NCBI GenBank assembly: GCA_016217545.1
Contig: JACRHT010000017.1
Coordinates: forward strand, 434,001 to 498,000
Length of the DNA: 64,000 bases
Direction: 5' to 3'
Source: Opitutia bacterium
Lineage (GTDB): Bacteria; Verrucomicrobiota; Verrucomicrobiia; Opitutales; Opitutaceae
Position numbers and translations under genes: made by a program. A model generated the notes under the pieces. It was given only the letters and a program-made list of their open reading frames with translations. It had not been told where the DNA came from and ran no database searches. This document shows positions 34,683 through 44,559 of this stretch, piece after piece (the stretch's first letter is position 1; every line of letters starts with the position of its first letter).

Positions 34683-36635
34683 ATGGCCCAAGCACTGGCT
34701 AAGTCCGATTATCACGGTGGCACCGAGCACGCCGCCCCGAAGCCGATTTCACTGCTCCCGCGCCCGATGGCGAAGACCGGCCTCGTCAGTTGGCTGACGA
34801 CCGTCGACCACAAGAAGATCGGCCTCATGTATGCCGGCTTCGCGTGCCTCTTCTTCCTCGTCGGCGGTCTTGAGGCGCTGCTCATCCGCACGCAGCTGAT
34901 CGTTCCGAACAACCGTTTCATCTCGGCCCAGTTCTACAACGAGCTGTTCACGATGCACGGCACCACGATGATCTTCCTCGCGGTGATGCCGTTGAACGCC
35001 GCGTTCTTCAACCTGCTCATTCCGCTGCAAATCGGCGCGCGCGACGTCGCCTTCCCGCGCCTGAACACGTTCTCACTCTGGGTCTTCGTTGCCGGCGCCA
35101 TCATCCTCAACGTCGGCTGGCTCTCCTACGTGTTCCCGAGCATCAAGGCCGGCCTGCCCGACGTCGGCTGGTTCGGCTACGCCCCGCTCACCTCGAAGAA
35201 TTTCACACCTGACGCCTCGACAGACCTCTGGGTGCTCGGCCTCCAAGTGCTCGGCCTTTCCTCAATCGTCGCCTCGCTGAACTTTATCGTGACGATCATC
35301 AATCTCCGTGCGCCCGGCCTCACGATGATGCGTCTGCCGGTGTTCACCTGGATGGCGCTCATCACGAGCTTCCTCCTCGTGCTCGCGCTCCCCGCCATCG
35401 CCATCGCGCTCGTCGAAGTCATGTTCGACCGCAACTTCGGCACGAACTTCTTCGAAGCCTCCAACGGCGGCCAGCCGATCCTCTGGCAGCATCTTTTCTG
35501 GGTCTTCGGTCACCCGGAAGTCTACATTCTGATTCTCCCGCCGATGGGCTACGTCTCGGAAATCCTCCCGACGTTCTCGCGCAAGCCGCTCTTCGGTTAC
35601 CCGATCATCGTCTTCTCGGGCGCCGCCATCGGTTTCATCGGCTTCGGCGTGTGGTCGCATCACATGTTCACCACCGGCATGGGCACGGTCGCCACCGCGG
35701 CCTTCTCGCTCGCGACGATGGCCATCGCCGTCCCGACGGGCGTGAAGATCTTCAACTGGATCGGCACTCTCTGGGGCGGCCAGATCGTGACGCGCACGCC
35801 CATGATGTTCGCGCTCGGCTTCATCTGGATGTTCATGCTCGGCGGTTTCTCGGGCATCATGCACTCCGCCGCTCCGGCCGACGCCCAACAGCAGGACTCC
35901 TACTTCGTCATCGCCCACTTCCACTATGTGCTGATCGGCGGCGCGACCTTCGCGCTGCTCGCCGCGATCCACTTCTGGTTCCCGAAGTTCTTCGGCCGCC
36001 TCGTGCCGGAATTCTGGGGCAAGCTCTCCTTCTGGATCATCTTCGTCGGCTTCAACACGACGTTCTTCCCGATGCACTTCCTCGGCCTGAACGGCATGCC
36101 GCGCCGCACCTGGACCTACGACGCCAACATGGGTTGGAACGAGGGCAACTTCATCGCCACCATCGGCGCCTACACACTCGGCCTCGGCGTCTTCACCTAC
36201 TTCGCCGTGCTCGTCTACACCTACTTCAAGGGTGAGAAATGCGGCAACGACCCGTGGGATGCGCGCACGCTCGAGTGGTCGATCCCGTCGCCGCCGCCGG
36301 AATACAACTTCAAGGCCATCCCGACCGTCCACGCCCGCGACGCGTGGTGGTATGAGAAGCACCACAAGGAGGAGATCGCCAAGGAGCAGGCCGAACACAT
36401 CAAGGCCGAGACCGAGCACGGCGGCATCCACATGCCCGACCAATCGTGGTATCCGCTGATCGCCGCCCTCGGTCTGCTCGTCGGCGCCATCGCCTTCGCC
36501 TTCCATCACCTTCCCATCGCGATCGGCGGCTTGGTCGTCGTGTTCATCGGCTGCTACCTCTGGGCGCTCGAAGGACCGGGCGGCTACCACATCCACCTCG
36601 ACGAAAAGGGCAACGAGACCATCTCGCGCCACTAA
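34683..36635 (+). CDS. coxA: Cytochrome c oxidase subunit I
   Basis: A 650-residue heme-copper oxidase subunit with 12-13 helices. The low-spin heme His is in ELFTMHGTTMIF. The CuB/Tyr region HLFWVFGHPEVYILILP carries the Glu of type A1 oxidases. CuB histidines are in WSHHMFTTGM and heme a3/a ligands in IAHFHYVLIGG. The C-terminal 100 residues include an extra pair of helices and a charged loop. Role: oxygen reduction and proton pumping. It lies 42 nt after coxB. Confidence 0.97.
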   Translation: MAQALAKSDYHGGTEHAAPKPISLLPRPMAKTGLVSWLTTVDHKKIGLMYAGFACLFFLVGGLEALLIRTQLIVPNNRFISAQFYNELFTMHGTTMIFLAVMPLNAAFFNLLIPLQIGARDVAFPRLNTFSLWVFVAGAIILNVGWLSYVFPSIKAGLPDVGWFGYAPLTSKNFTPDASTDLWVLGLQVLGLSSIVASLNFIVTIINLRAPGLTMMRLPVFTWMALITSFLLVLALPAIAIALVEVMFDRNFGTNFFEASNGGQPILWQHLFWVFGHPEVYILILPPMGYVSEILPTFSRKPLFGYPIIVFSGAAIGFIGFGVWSHHMFTTGMGTVATAAFSLATMAIAVPTGVKIFNWIGTLWGGQIVTRTPMMFALGFIWMFMLGGFSGIMHSAAPADAQQQDSYFVIAHFHYVLIGGATFALLAAIHFWFPKFFGRLVPEFWGKLSFWIIFVGFNTTFFPMHFLGLNGMPRRTWTYDANMGWNEGNFIATIGAYTLGLGVFTYFAVLVYTYFKGEKCGNDPWDARTLEWSIPSPPPEYNFKAIPTVHARDAWWYEKHHKEEIAKEQAEHIKAETEHGGIHMPDQSWYPLIAALGLLVGAIAFAFHHLPIAIGGLVVVFIGCYLWALEGPGGYHIHLDEKGNETISRH

Positions 36636-36646
36636 GCCTCCTCCGG

Positions 36647-36680
36647 CTCTCAACTCTCAGCCCTCAACTCTCAACTCTTC
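36647..36680 (+). promoter_or_regulatory. Pyrimidine-rich repeat leader directly before coxC
   Basis: The coxA-coxC gap ends in tandem CTCAACTCT-type units (CTCAACTCTCAG, CCTCAACTCTCAACTCTTC) that abut the coxC ATG. There is no Shine-Dalgarno sequence. The same unit precedes coxD and groEL, so this is either a repeat element used as a leader or an unstructured ribosome-loading sequence. Confidence 0.6.
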
Positions 36681-37529
36681 ATGAGCAACGCCGCCGCTGG
36701 CGCCATCGACCACCACCACGACCCGTCCACCTCGACGGGCATTCCGAACAAGAAGCTCCTTTGGTGGGCCTTCCTCGCTTCGGACTGCATGTTCTTCGGT
36801 GCGCTGATCTCCACGCACCTCGTCTACCGCCTCAACCCGCCCCCGGGTAACGCCGAACCGACCAAGATCTTCGACATCGAGCTGACGTCCTTCTCGACGT
36901 TCATCCTCCTCATGTCGTCGCTCATGATGGCGCTCGCCGTGAACGCCATCCAGCGCGGCCAGCTGCGCTCGATGCGGAATTCCCTCCTCACGACGATCTT
37001 CTTCGGCTGCATCTTCCTCGGCTGCCAGGTCTACGAGTTCGTGCACTTCGTCCACGAGAAGAAGATGACGCTCTCGAACAGCCTCTTCGGCTCCACCTTC
37101 TACACGCTCACCGGCACGCACGGCACGCACGTCGCCATCGGCGTGCTGATCCTCGGCCTGATGTATGTGCGCTCCTTCAAGTCCTCGTCGCCCGACAGCG
37201 GCGGCTGGGGCGAATTCGCCAAGACGCTGGTGCACGTGGCCGCCGTCTGCGCGGCGATGGCGCTGACGTTCATCTTCATCGTTCCCGCCGGCATCGGCCT
37301 CGCCAAGGGCCACGGCACCGTCGCCGAGTTCTTCAGCCACAATCTCATGCCGCTCCTCGGCCTCGTTGCCGCCGGTGGCGTGATGGCGTGGTTCTCGCGC
37401 GCCAGTCACGGCGTCGATTTCGGTGAGCGCAACGCCATCGATGTCGAGGCGGTCGGCCTCTACTGGCACTTCGTCGACATCGTGTGGATCATCATCTTCA
37501 CGGCCGTCTACCTGCTCGAATACATCTGA
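36681..37529 (+). CDS. coxC: Cytochrome c oxidase subunit III
   Basis: A 282-residue membrane protein with about seven helices. The conserved HxxxHVxxG-like segment is GTHGTHVAIGVLILGL, and VGLYWHFVDIVWIIIF at the end is the family signature. The Glu-containing helix reads GCQVYEFVHFVHEKKM. Role: stabilises the proton-pumping core. It starts right after the CTCAACTCT leader. Confidence 0.93.
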   Translation: MSNAAAGAIDHHHDPSTSTGIPNKKLLWWAFLASDCMFFGALISTHLVYRLNPPPGNAEPTKIFDIELTSFSTFILLMSSLMMALAVNAIQRGQLRSMRNSLLTTIFFGCIFLGCQVYEFVHFVHEKKMTLSNSLFGSTFYTLTGTHGTHVAIGVLILGLMYVRSFKSSSPDSGGWGEFAKTLVHVAAVCAAMALTFIFIVPAGIGLAKGHGTVAEFFSHNLMPLLGLVAAGGVMAWFSRASHGVDFGERNAIDVEAVGLYWHFVDIVWIIIFTAVYLLEYI

Positions 37530-37547
37530 GCCGTCGTGCCTTCCGGG

Positions 37548-37584
37548 CCCTCGGCTCTCAACTCTCAGCTCTAGACTTCTTCCC
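37548..37584 (+). promoter_or_regulatory. Pyrimidine-rich repeat leader directly before coxD
   Basis: A second copy of the coxC-type leader: GGCTCTCAACTCTCAGCTCT followed by AGACTTCTTCCC abuts the coxD ATG. Again no Shine-Dalgarno sequence is present. Confidence 0.55.
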
Positions 37585-37935
37585 ATGTCCGCTCACGCAG
37601 CCACTGCTCCCGCCGCCGGCCACCACGAGCCGAGCAAGTTCCACACCTACGTCCAAATCGCGATGCTCCTCGGTGTGATCACCGGCATCGAAATCGTCCT
37701 CGTCTACCTGCCGCTCGCCAAGTGGTTCGTCGTCGGCGGACTGGTGTTCTTCTCCGCCGTGAAGTTCCTCTACGTCATTTTCTACTTCATGCACCTGAAG
37801 TGGGACAAAGTTTTCTGCACGATCCTGTTCTTCATCGGACTCGTGCTCGCTGGCGGCACCATGTGGGCGCTGCTGCACCTCTTCGGCGCCGAAGCCAGCA
37901 AGCCGCTCTCCTCGATCGTGGGCCTGCTGCTCTAA
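37585..37935 (+). CDS. coxD: Cytochrome c oxidase subunit IV (prokaryotic type)
   Basis: A 116-residue protein with three hydrophobic helices (IAMLLGVITGIEIVLVYL, FVVGGLVFFSAVKFLYVIFY, TILFFIGLVLAGGTMWALL) and the signature FMHLKWDK between helices 2 and 3. This is the COX4-pro family, a small accessory subunit. The ATG at 37585 is used; the open frame upstream overlaps coxC. It ends the coxBACD operon and is followed by a terminator. Confidence 0.9.
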   Translation: MSAHAATAPAAGHHEPSKFHTYVQIAMLLGVITGIEIVLVYLPLAKWFVVGGLVFFSAVKFLYVIFYFMHLKWDKVFCTILFFIGLVLAGGTMWALLHLFGAEASKPLSSIVGLLL

Positions 37936-37961
37936 ACGCGAAACCCTTTCCCCTCCACGCG

Positions 37962-37996
37962 AGCCGCACGCAACCCGTGCGGCTTTTTTATTTTAC
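37962..37996 (+). terminator. Intrinsic terminator after coxD
   Basis: A perfect 9-bp stem (AGCCGCACG / CGTGCGGCT) with a CAACC loop is followed by TTTTTATTTTACG. It ends the oxidase structural operon. Confidence 0.9.
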
Positions 37997-38087
37997 GCTT
38001 TTCCGCGCCAGCGCCGCATCCAGTCGAAGCTCGCGCGCGTCTGCTTTCTGCGCTTCGCTCGGACGACACGCGCGCAACGCCACTCCC

Positions 38088-38882
38088 ATGATCGACTGGA
38101 CCCACTGGCACAACGAACCGTTCCTCATCGGCGGCCTGATCTTTCTCGGGTGGCTTTACGCCATCGCCACCGGTCCGCTCCGTGCGCGTTTGGCCCCCGC
38201 CGGCACGCCCTACCCGCGCGCGCACGCGATCAAGTTCTACTCGGCTCTCTTCATCTTCTATTTGGCCGTCGGTTCGCCGCTCGACCAGATGGGCGAACGC
38301 TTCCTGCTCAGCGCGCACATGCTGCAGCACCAGCTGATCATCTACCCTGCCGCGATCCTCTTCCTCCGCGGGCTGCCCGACTGGCTGGTCAGCCTTGTCA
38401 CCGGACGCGAATCCCTCCGCGCCCTGCTGCGCCTCTTTACCCATCCGATCATCTGCGGTCTCATCTATGTGCTGGTCATGTCGTGCTGGCACTTTCCGAG
38501 CGCCTACGACTGGGCTCTGCAAGACCGTTGGGTGCACATCGCTGAGCACTTCTCGTTCTTCGGCGCCGCGCTCTTCCTGTGGTGGCCGGTCTGCAGTCCG
38601 TCGCGCGAATACCCACCCGCCAGCTACGCGTGGCAAATGCTCTATTTCCTCGGCATCACCATCGGCATGACGCCCGTGTTCGCCTACATCACTTTCTCGA
38701 GCGACGTCCTCTACCCCACCTACGAATTCGCTCCGCGCCTCTTCGAGCGTCTCGACCCGCACGAAGACCAAGTCCTCGGCGGCGCGATGATGAAGCTCAT
38801 CGGCATGTCCGTGATGATGGGTGCGTTCGTCGTCGCGTTCTACCGCTGGTATCGGCAGACGGAGCGCAACGGGCGCGACTAG
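38088..38882 (+). CDS. ctaG: Cytochrome c oxidase assembly protein, CtaG (caa3 type)
   Basis: A 264-residue membrane protein with about seven helices. Family motifs are HMLQHQLIIYPAAILFLRGL, VMSCWHFPSAYDWAL, HIAEHFSFFGAALFLWWPV and DQVLGGAMMKL, with histidines placed as in caa3-CtaG proteins. It is unrelated in fold to the Cox11-type CtaG. Role: needed for active caa3 oxidase assembly, probably CuB loading. It follows the coxD terminator and may have its own promoter. Confidence 0.9.
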   Translation: MIDWTHWHNEPFLIGGLIFLGWLYAIATGPLRARLAPAGTPYPRAHAIKFYSALFIFYLAVGSPLDQMGERFLLSAHMLQHQLIIYPAAILFLRGLPDWLVSLVTGRESLRALLRLFTHPIICGLIYVLVMSCWHFPSAYDWALQDRWVHIAEHFSFFGAALFLWWPVCSPSREYPPASYAWQMLYFLGITIGMTPVFAYITFSSDVLYPTYEFAPRLFERLDPHEDQVLGGAMMKLIGMSVMMGAFVVAFYRWYRQTERNGRD

Positions 38883-38884
38883 TC

Positions 38885-40288
38885 TCAACGCCCCGCAAGG
38901 ACGCGGTCGACCAAGCGCCTTGCAAGTCCTTCCGCTTGGACGCGGATTTCCGGAATGGCCGTGCACTCCCACAGCTCGCCCTTCAGCGGCGCGCCGAGCG
39001 TGTGCAGCCAGCCAACCGGTCCGCCGCGATGACTCAGCACTTCGCCGTCGACGTTTGCACGCAGCCCGAGGGCAAGCGGATCGTGGTCGATCAACCCGCG
39101 GGCGAGCAGATTCACGAGCAGCGGGTGCTGATACTTCGAATAATCCGTCCGTGGCCCCGTGCAATTGATCACCTTGGCTACGTCCAGCGTGCGCGTCCGG
39201 CGTGTGCCGCGTTCGCGGAAGACCGCCACTGCCGCATCCGGCGACTCCAGCAGTTTCTCCAACCTTCCCGCGTAGAATCGCACGCGACCAGCCGCCCGCA
39301 GCTCCTCCACCTGCGCCGCCACCGACGGAGCGAGCCGGTGCCGGTGTGCTTCCCAAAACGGCCGCACGTGTCGCATGAAGCGCGCTCGCTCGCCCCAGGA
39401 AAACCCGCGCCATAACGCCTGCGAGTGCGGACGGATCGAGTCCAACACCGGCCGCCAGTCGATGCCGCGCTCCGCCGCACGCGCGATCTCGCGGCGCAAA
39501 CATCGCACGAGCTCGCGAATCGTTCGCGGCGGCTCGCGGCTTCCAAGAAAATCCGGATACGCGGGCGCGGCGCGATGCGCCTGCGGCAACAGTCCGCGAC
39601 GCGACAGCGCGTGGATCGTCCCTCGATGGCCGTTCGCGGCGAGTTGGAGGATGAGGTCGACCGAGGTCAGCCCGGCGCCGACCATCAACACGTCCGCGTC
39701 CGGCGGGATACCCGCAAGGGTGCCCGGCCGCCAGGGCACGTGGACGTAGCGCTGCGAGTGATAGATCGGGAGTGAGCGGCGAATCGGGTATTCGCCGGGC
39801 AAATTACCGAGGGCGAGCACGACCTCGTCTGCGGCGAACGACCGGCCGTCGCCTGTCCGCAAGCGTCGCTCGCCGGTCTCGTCCTCGATGTCGATCACCT
39901 CGCCCTTGATCTCGAGCAGCTCAACGCCGACCGAGGCAACGCCACGCGCTCCCGCGAGCACATCCGCGAGGTAACGGCCGAAAATACGCCGCGGCAGAAA
40001 ATCACCCGGTGCGACGCGCGAGGGAAAATCCGTCTGCCCTACTCGAGCGGCGGCCCAATCGAAAAAATGCGTTGGCGCGTCCGGCCACGCGCTCATGCGC
40101 GCCGCGGGCACATTGAGCACGTGCCCGGCGAAGTCGGTCCCGTAGGCGACACCGCCGCCGACCTCGGTCATGCGCTCAAAGAGCAGCACGCGGACCGGGG
40201 GCCGCGCTTGGCGGAGCACCTGCGCGGCGACCAGGCAGCCGCTTGCGCCGCCACCGATGATCGCGATCGTGAATTTTTCGTCGGACAT
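38885..40288 (-). CDS. FAD/NAD(P)-binding protein
   Basis: A 467-residue flavoprotein. The N-terminal Rossmann motif is IAIIGGGASGCLVAAQVL and a second is VLMVGAGLTSVDLILQLAAN. Other features (FERMTEVGGGVAYGTDFAGH, HVLNVPAARMSAWPDAPTHF, ALGNLPGEYPI, INCTGPRTDYS) match the FAD-NAD(P)-binding family related to HI0933/hydroxylase-like oxidoreductases. The substrate is unknown. It is convergent with ctaG, with only 2 nt between the stops. Confidence 0.82.
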   Translation of the reverse strand: MSDEKFTIAIIGGGASGCLVAAQVLRQARPPVRVLLFERMTEVGGGVAYGTDFAGHVLNVPAARMSAWPDAPTHFFDWAAARVGQTDFPSRVAPGDFLPRRIFGRYLADVLAGARGVASVGVELLEIKGEVIDIEDETGERRLRTGDGRSFAADEVVLALGNLPGEYPIRRSLPIYHSQRYVHVPWRPGTLAGIPPDADVLMVGAGLTSVDLILQLAANGHRGTIHALSRRGLLPQAHRAAPAYPDFLGSREPPRTIRELVRCLRREIARAAERGIDWRPVLDSIRPHSQALWRGFSWGERARFMRHVRPFWEAHRHRLAPSVAAQVEELRAAGRVRFYAGRLEKLLESPDAAVAVFRERGTRRTRTLDVAKVINCTGPRTDYSKYQHPLLVNLLARGLIDHDPLALGLRANVDGEVLSHRGGPVGWLHTLGAPLKGELWECTAIPEIRVQAEGLARRLVDRVLAGR

Positions 40289-40454
40289 GTTTGCGCGAAG
40301 AAGAGGAAAAACGGCTGCGCTCGCCCATTCACTGCATCATTGCTTTCAGGCACTACCCCAGCGCCCAAACACCCCAGGGCGAACGCAGCCAAAATAGAAA
40401 CCTCGCAAGCCCGCCGGAGCGGGTAGGCGACGGATTCCAGTGGTCTGGTCACCC

Positions 40455-40483
40455 TCGCCGCCGCGGCGCTCACACCGCGGCGG
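40455..40483. repeat. Strong GC hairpin downstream of cysK
   Basis: CCGCCGCGG and its exact complement enclose an 8-nt loop (40458-40483). The neighbouring AAAAACG lies on the wrong side to make a T-run for the minus-strand cysK. It lies 47 nt past the cysK stop, so it may stabilise the 3' end of the sulfate-locus mRNA. Confidence 0.5.
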
Positions 40484-40529
40484 AAAAACGAAAGCCGTCC
40501 GCGTGCGCGGTGCGGCGGTAACGTGAAAC

Positions 40530-41507
40530 TCAGGTCTTCGGCAGCAAGTCGTCGATCGAGTCGCTCTCGGCGCTCACCTCGGTGAACAGCCACGTCGAAA
40601 GGTAGCGTTCGCTGCTCGACGGGATGATCGCGACGATGAGTTTGCCTTGGTTCTCGGGCCGCTTGGCGAGCTGCAACGCAGCCCACACCGCCGCGCCCGA
40701 CGAAATGCCGATCGGGATGCCGTCCTGTTGGTTGACCTGTTTCGAAATCGGACCGGAGTCGGTCTCTTTAACACGGATGACCTCATCGTAGATTTTCGTG
40801 TTGAGCACGGGCGGCACGAAACCCGCCCCGATGCCCTGGAGCTTGTGCGGCCCCGGTGAGCCGCCGGAAAGCACGGGCGAAGCATCGGGCTCGACCGCGA
40901 CGATCTTCACGGAAGGTTTCCGTGCTTTGAGCACCTCGCCGATGCCGGTGATCGTGCCGCCAGTGCCGATGCCGGCGACGACGATGTCGACCTTGCCGTC
41001 GGTATCGCGCCAGATTTCCTCCGCCGTCGTCGCGCGGTGGATTGCCGGGTTGGCGGGGTTCGCGAATTGCTGGAGGATGACGCTGTTCGGGATCTGTTTT
41101 TGCAGTTCCTCCGCTTTCGCGATGGCGCCTTTCATGCCTTTCGCGCCCTCGGTGAGGATGAGGCGCGCACCGAGGATTTTGAGCAGCTTGCGGCGTTCGA
41201 GGCTCATCGTCTCGGGCATGGTCAGGATGAGTTTCAGGCCCTTCGCTGCGGCGACAAACGCGAGCGCGATGCCCGTGTTGCCGGAGGTCGGCTCAATGAG
41301 GACGGTGTTCGCGTTGATCTTCCCGGTCTTCAGCGCGTCGTCGATCATGGCGAAGCCGATGCGATCCTTGACGCTGGAAAGCGGGTTGAAGAACTCGAGC
41401 TTGAGCGCGATGTCGGCGACGGCGCCGTGTTCGCGAGCTGTGCGGTTGAGGCGCACGAGCGGGGTGTTGCCGATGGTTTCGGTGATGTCGTTGAGGATGC
41501 GAGCCAT
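40530..41507 (-). CDS. cysK: Cysteine synthase A (O-acetylserine sulfhydrylase)
   Basis: A 325-residue PLP enzyme. The PLP lysine is in [15 protein letters not shown]. The substrate loop is [14 protein letters not shown], and the phosphate-binding Gly-rich loop is [29 protein letters not shown] is the family signature near the C-terminus. Role: makes cysteine from O-acetylserine and sulfide. It is the last gene of the sulfate locus, 12 nt after cysA. Confidence 0.96.
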   Translation of the reverse strand: MARILNDITETIGNTPLVRLNRTAREHGAVADIALKLEFFNPLSSVKDRIGFAMIDDALKTGKINANTVLIEPTSGNTGIALAFVAAAKGLKLILTMPETMSLERRKLLKILGARLILTEGAKGMKGAIAKAEELQKQIPNSVILQQFANPANPAIHRATTAEEIWRDTDGKVDIVVAGIGTGGTITGIGEVLKARKPSVKIVAVEPDASPVLSGGSPGPHKLQGIGAGFVPPVLNTKIYDEVIRVKETDSGPISKQVNQQDGIPIGISSGAAVWAALQLAKRPENQGKLIVAIIPSSSERYLSTWLFTEVSAESDSIDDLLPKT

Positions 41508-41519
41508 GGTGGGTGGAGG

Positions 41520-42566
41520 TTAAATGCTGAAATCTTCCGCGAACTGCCGGCCGCGGCGCATGCGAAGATGCACGACGGAGCCCGGCTCGAGCTTCAGGTC
41601 GACGAGGCGTTGGCGGGAAATCTCGCTCTCGACGAACTCGCCATCGACGGCGGTGCGCTCGCACGACACGCGTGCGAGGGGCCCGGCCGAGTGGATGCCG
41701 CGCACCACGGCGGGCTCGCCTTCGTCGCCCGGCGTGTAGGGCACGATCTCGACGTCGTGTGGCCGCACGTAGGCGACGCGACCGCCGTTGTTGCCGAAGG
41801 CATCGGCGCGATCGAAGCCCTTCGACGGCAGCGACAGGCGGTTCACGTTGCCGAGGAACTCATAGACGAACGGGGTCGCGGGATGATCGTAAACCTCCTG
41901 CGGCGAGCCCATCTGTTCGATCTTCGCCTGGTTCATGATCACGACCTCGTCGGCGATCTCGAGCGCCTCCTCCTGATCGTGCGTCACGAAAATCGTCGTG
42001 AGATGAACCTCCTCGTGGAAAAGCCGCAGCCAGCGCCGCAGTTCCTTGCGCACCTTGGCGTCGAGCGCGCCGAACGGCTCGTCGAGGAGCAACACCTTCG
42101 GCTCGACGGCGAGTGCGCGAGCGAGCGCCACGCGCTGGCGCTGGCCGCCCGAGAGCTGCGCCGGCAAACGGTCGCCGTAGCCCTCCAGCTGCACGAGCTT
42201 CAACAAGCTCAGGACGCGGTCGCGAATCTCAGCTTTGCTGGGCCGGTTCTTTCGGCGCACCCGCAGACCGAAGGCGATGTTCTCGAACACGCTCATGTGC
42301 CGGAACAGAGCATAATGTTGAAAAACAAATCCGACCTGGCGCTCGCCCACCGGCACACCCGTGACATCCGTGCCGTGGAAAAGGATGCCGCCCGAACCCG
42401 CGTCGGCGAACTCGAGCCCCGCGATGATGCGCAAGAGCGTCGTCTTGCCGGAGCCCGATGGACCGAGCAACGCGGTCAAACGTCCCGTGGGCACTTTCAG
42501 GCTGACGTCGTCGAGGGCGGCGTAGGCGCCGAACGTCTTGCGGATGCGGTGGACTTCAACGCTCAT
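41520..42566 (-). CDS. cysA: Sulfate/thiosulfate ABC transporter ATP-binding protein
   Basis: A 348-residue ATPase: Walker [11 protein letters not shown]-loop [14 protein letters not shown], signature [15 protein letters not shown], Walker [13 protein letters not shown], and the H-loop in [14 protein letters not shown]. The C-terminal TOBE-like domain ([15 protein letters not shown]) is that of CysA. The ATG at 42566 overlaps the cysW stop by ATGA; the open frame upstream is not used. Role: powers sulfate import through CysT/CysW. Confidence 0.95.
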   Translation of the reverse strand: MSVEVHRIRKTFGAYAALDDVSLKVPTGRLTALLGPSGSGKTTLLRIIAGLEFADAGSGGILFHGTDVTGVPVGERQVGFVFQHYALFRHMSVFENIAFGLRVRRKNRPSKAEIRDRVLSLLKLVQLEGYGDRLPAQLSGGQRQRVALARALAVEPKVLLLDEPFGALDAKVRKELRRWLRLFHEEVHLTTIFVTHDQEEALEIADEVVIMNQAKIEQMGSPQEVYDHPATPFVYEFLGNVNRLSLPSKGFDRADAFGNNGGRVAYVRPHDVEIVPYTPGDEGEPAVVRGIHSAGPLARVSCERTAVDGEFVESEISRQRLVDLKLEPGSVVHLRMRRGRQFAEDFSI

Positions 42567-43441
42567 TCGGAAACGGGATTTGCGTGCTCGGCGCGCCACT
42601 CGATCACGCTCTTCAACACGAGCGTGAGCAGAGCGAGGATGGCCAGCAGGGATGCCACGGCGAATGCCGCGACGAAGTTGTATTCGTTGTAGAGAATTTC
42701 GACGTGCAGCGGCATCGTGTTCGTCTCGCCGCGGATGTGGCCGGAGACCACGGAAACCGCGCCGAATTCGCCCATCGCACGGGCGTTGCAGAGGATCACG
42801 CCGTAGAAGAGGCCCCACTTGATGTTCGGCAGCGTCACGCGCCAGAATGTCTGCCAGCCGCTCGCGCCGAGCGTCAACGCCGCCAGTTCCTCGTCGTTGC
42901 CCTGCGCCTGCATCAACGGAATGAGCTCACGCGCAACGAAGGGGAACGTCACGAAAGTCGTCGCCAGCACGATGCCCGGCACGGCGAAGATGATCTTGAT
43001 GTCGTGGTCCTGCAGCCACGGTCCGAACCAGCCCTGCGCGCCAAACATCAGCACGTATATCAGGCCGGAAATGACCGGCGACACTGCGAACGGCAGGTCA
43101 ATGAGCGTGATGAGCAGGCTCTTGCCGCGGAACTGGAATTTCGCGATCGCCCACGCCGCCGCGACGCCGAAGACCAGATTGCACGGCACCGCGATCGCCG
43201 CCGTCGTGAGCGTGAGGCGGATCGCCGCGCGCGCATCGGCATCCTGAAACGATGCGAGATAAGCGCCCACGCCCTTGCGCAGCGCCTCGGTGAAGACGGC
43301 CGCCAGCGGCACGACGAGGAAGAGTCCGAGGAACAGGAACGCCGTTCCGAGCAGCGTCCATTTCAGCCAACGCGGCTCGTGTTGGCTGCGTCCGGCCGAT
43401 GCGGCCTGACGCGAGACGGAGAGTGTGGTCGCGCCAGCCAT
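42563..43441 (-). CDS. cysW: Sulfate ABC transporter permease CysW
   Basis: A 292-residue inner-membrane permease with six helices and the EAA loop ([20 protein letters not shown]). [19 protein letters not shown] and [16 protein letters not shown] are typical CysW motifs. It starts at 43441 within TAATG, overlapping the cysT stop, with AGGAG just upstream, one of the few clear ribosome binding sites here. It ends in ATGA overlap with cysA. Confidence 0.94.
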   Translation of the reverse strand: MAGATTLSVSRQAASAGRSQHEPRWLKWTLLGTAFLFLGLFLVVPLAAVFTEALRKGVGAYLASFQDADARAAIRLTLTTAAIAVPCNLVFGVAAAWAIAKFQFRGKSLLITLIDLPFAVSPVISGLIYVLMFGAQGWFGPWLQDHDIKIIFAVPGIVLATTFVTFPFVARELIPLMQAQGNDEELAALTLGASGWQTFWRVTLPNIKWGLFYGVILCNARAMGEFGAVSVVSGHIRGETNTMPLHVEILYNEYNFVAAFAVASLLAILALLTLVLKSVIEWRAEHANPVSE

Positions 43442-44295
43442 TACTCCTGGTTCCTCCAATTGCTCCACTTCTGGAGCGTATTGATCAAGAGCAGCAGGGC
43501 GAACGATGCCACGAGCATCACGACAGCGAGCGCCGTCGCGCCGCGATAGTCGTATTGCTCGAGCTTCGTGACGATGAGCAGCGGCGTGATTTCCGTGCGG
43601 CCGGGCATGTTGCCCGAGATGAAGACGACCGAGCCGTATTCGCCGAGCGCGCGGGCAAACGCCAAGGCGAAACCCGTGAGCAACGCCGGCAATAGCTGGG
43701 GGAAAACCACGCGCCGCAGCGTCTGCAGTCGCGTGGCGCCGAGACTCGCCGACGCCTCCTCGAGCTCCGGCTCGAGATTCTCGATGACCGGTTGCAGCGT
43801 GCGCACGACGAACGGCAAGCCGACGAACGTCAGGGCGATGAGCACGCCCAGTTCGGTGAAGGCGACTTTGATTCCGTAAGGCTTGAGCAGACTGCCGATC
43901 CAACCGTTCGGCGCGTAGACGGCCGCGAGCGCGATGCCGGCCACGGCGGTCGGGAGCGCGAAGGGCAAGTCGACGAGCGCGTCGACGATGCGTTTGCCCG
44001 GAAAGGAATAGCGCGCCAGCACCCACGCCACGATGAGACCGAACACAGCGTTGATGCCACCGGCGATCAGCGAGCCACCGAAGCTCAGGCGATACGACGC
44101 CATCACGCGCGGCGCTGTGATCGTCTGCCAGAAATCCGCCCACTCCATGCCAGCCGTCCGCAGGAACGCCGCCGAGAGCGGCACGAGCACGATCAGGCTC
44201 AGATAGACGAGCGTGAACCCGAGCGACAGCCCGAAGCCCGGCAGCACGCGACGGGACGGCGGAGCGATGACCGCGGTTGGCGCCGAAGCACTCAT
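43441..44295 (-). CDS. cysT: Sulfate ABC transporter permease CysT (CysU)
   Basis: A 284-residue permease with six helices. [20 protein letters not shown], the EAA loop ([20 protein letters not shown]) and [20 protein letters not shown] are the family motifs. The start at 44295 overlaps the stop of the preceding sigma region-4 gene by ATGA, so translation of the small regulator-like protein leads directly into the transporter. Confidence 0.94.
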   Translation of the reverse strand: MSASAPTAVIAPPSRRVLPGFGLSLGFTLVYLSLIVLVPLSAAFLRTAGMEWADFWQTITAPRVMASYRLSFGGSLIAGGINAVFGLIVAWVLARYSFPGKRIVDALVDLPFALPTAVAGIALAAVYAPNGWIGSLLKPYGIKVAFTELGVLIALTFVGLPFVVRTLQPVIENLEPELEEASASLGATRLQTLRRVVFPQLLPALLTGFALAFARALGEYGSVVFISGNMPGRTEITPLLIVTKLEQYDYRGATALAVVMLVASFALLLLINTLQKWSNWRNQE

Positions 44296-44555
44296 CGCGA
44301 GGACCACGCTCCTTCCTTCCGCGCGGCCACGGCGCAAACTCCCTGCGCGAGCAGCCGCAACACGTCGTCTTCGGAAAGGCCGAGTCGTGTCGCGATCTCC
44401 CGTTGCTTCATTCCAAAGACGAAACGTAACGTCACGACGCGGCGTGCGGCATCGGGCAACGCCTGCACCGCAGCGCGCGTCTCCAACGGCCCCGTGCGCG
44501 GCATCGCCCCGCGCGGAGCTTGAAACGGCAATGGCAATGTCACGCCGGCGTCCAC
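44292..44555 (-). CDS. Orphan sigma-70 region 4-like small protein
   Basis: An 87-residue protein starting at GTG 44555. Residues about 28-75 ([20 protein letters not shown] and [20 protein letters not shown]) match sigma-70 region 4, the helix-turn-helix that binds the -35 element. No region 2 is present, so it cannot be a full sigma factor. It may be a DNA-binding regulator, a co-sigma or an antagonist that contacts RNA polymerase. It starts 4 nt after the upstream gene and overlaps cysT by ATGA, so it is embedded in the sulfate operon. Function unknown. Confidence 0.75.
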   Translation of the reverse strand: MDAGVTLPLPFQAPRGAMPRTGPLETRAAVQALPDAARRVVTLRFVFGMKQREIATRLGLSEDDVLRLLAQGVCAVAARKEGAWSSR

Positions 44556-44559
44556 GCGT

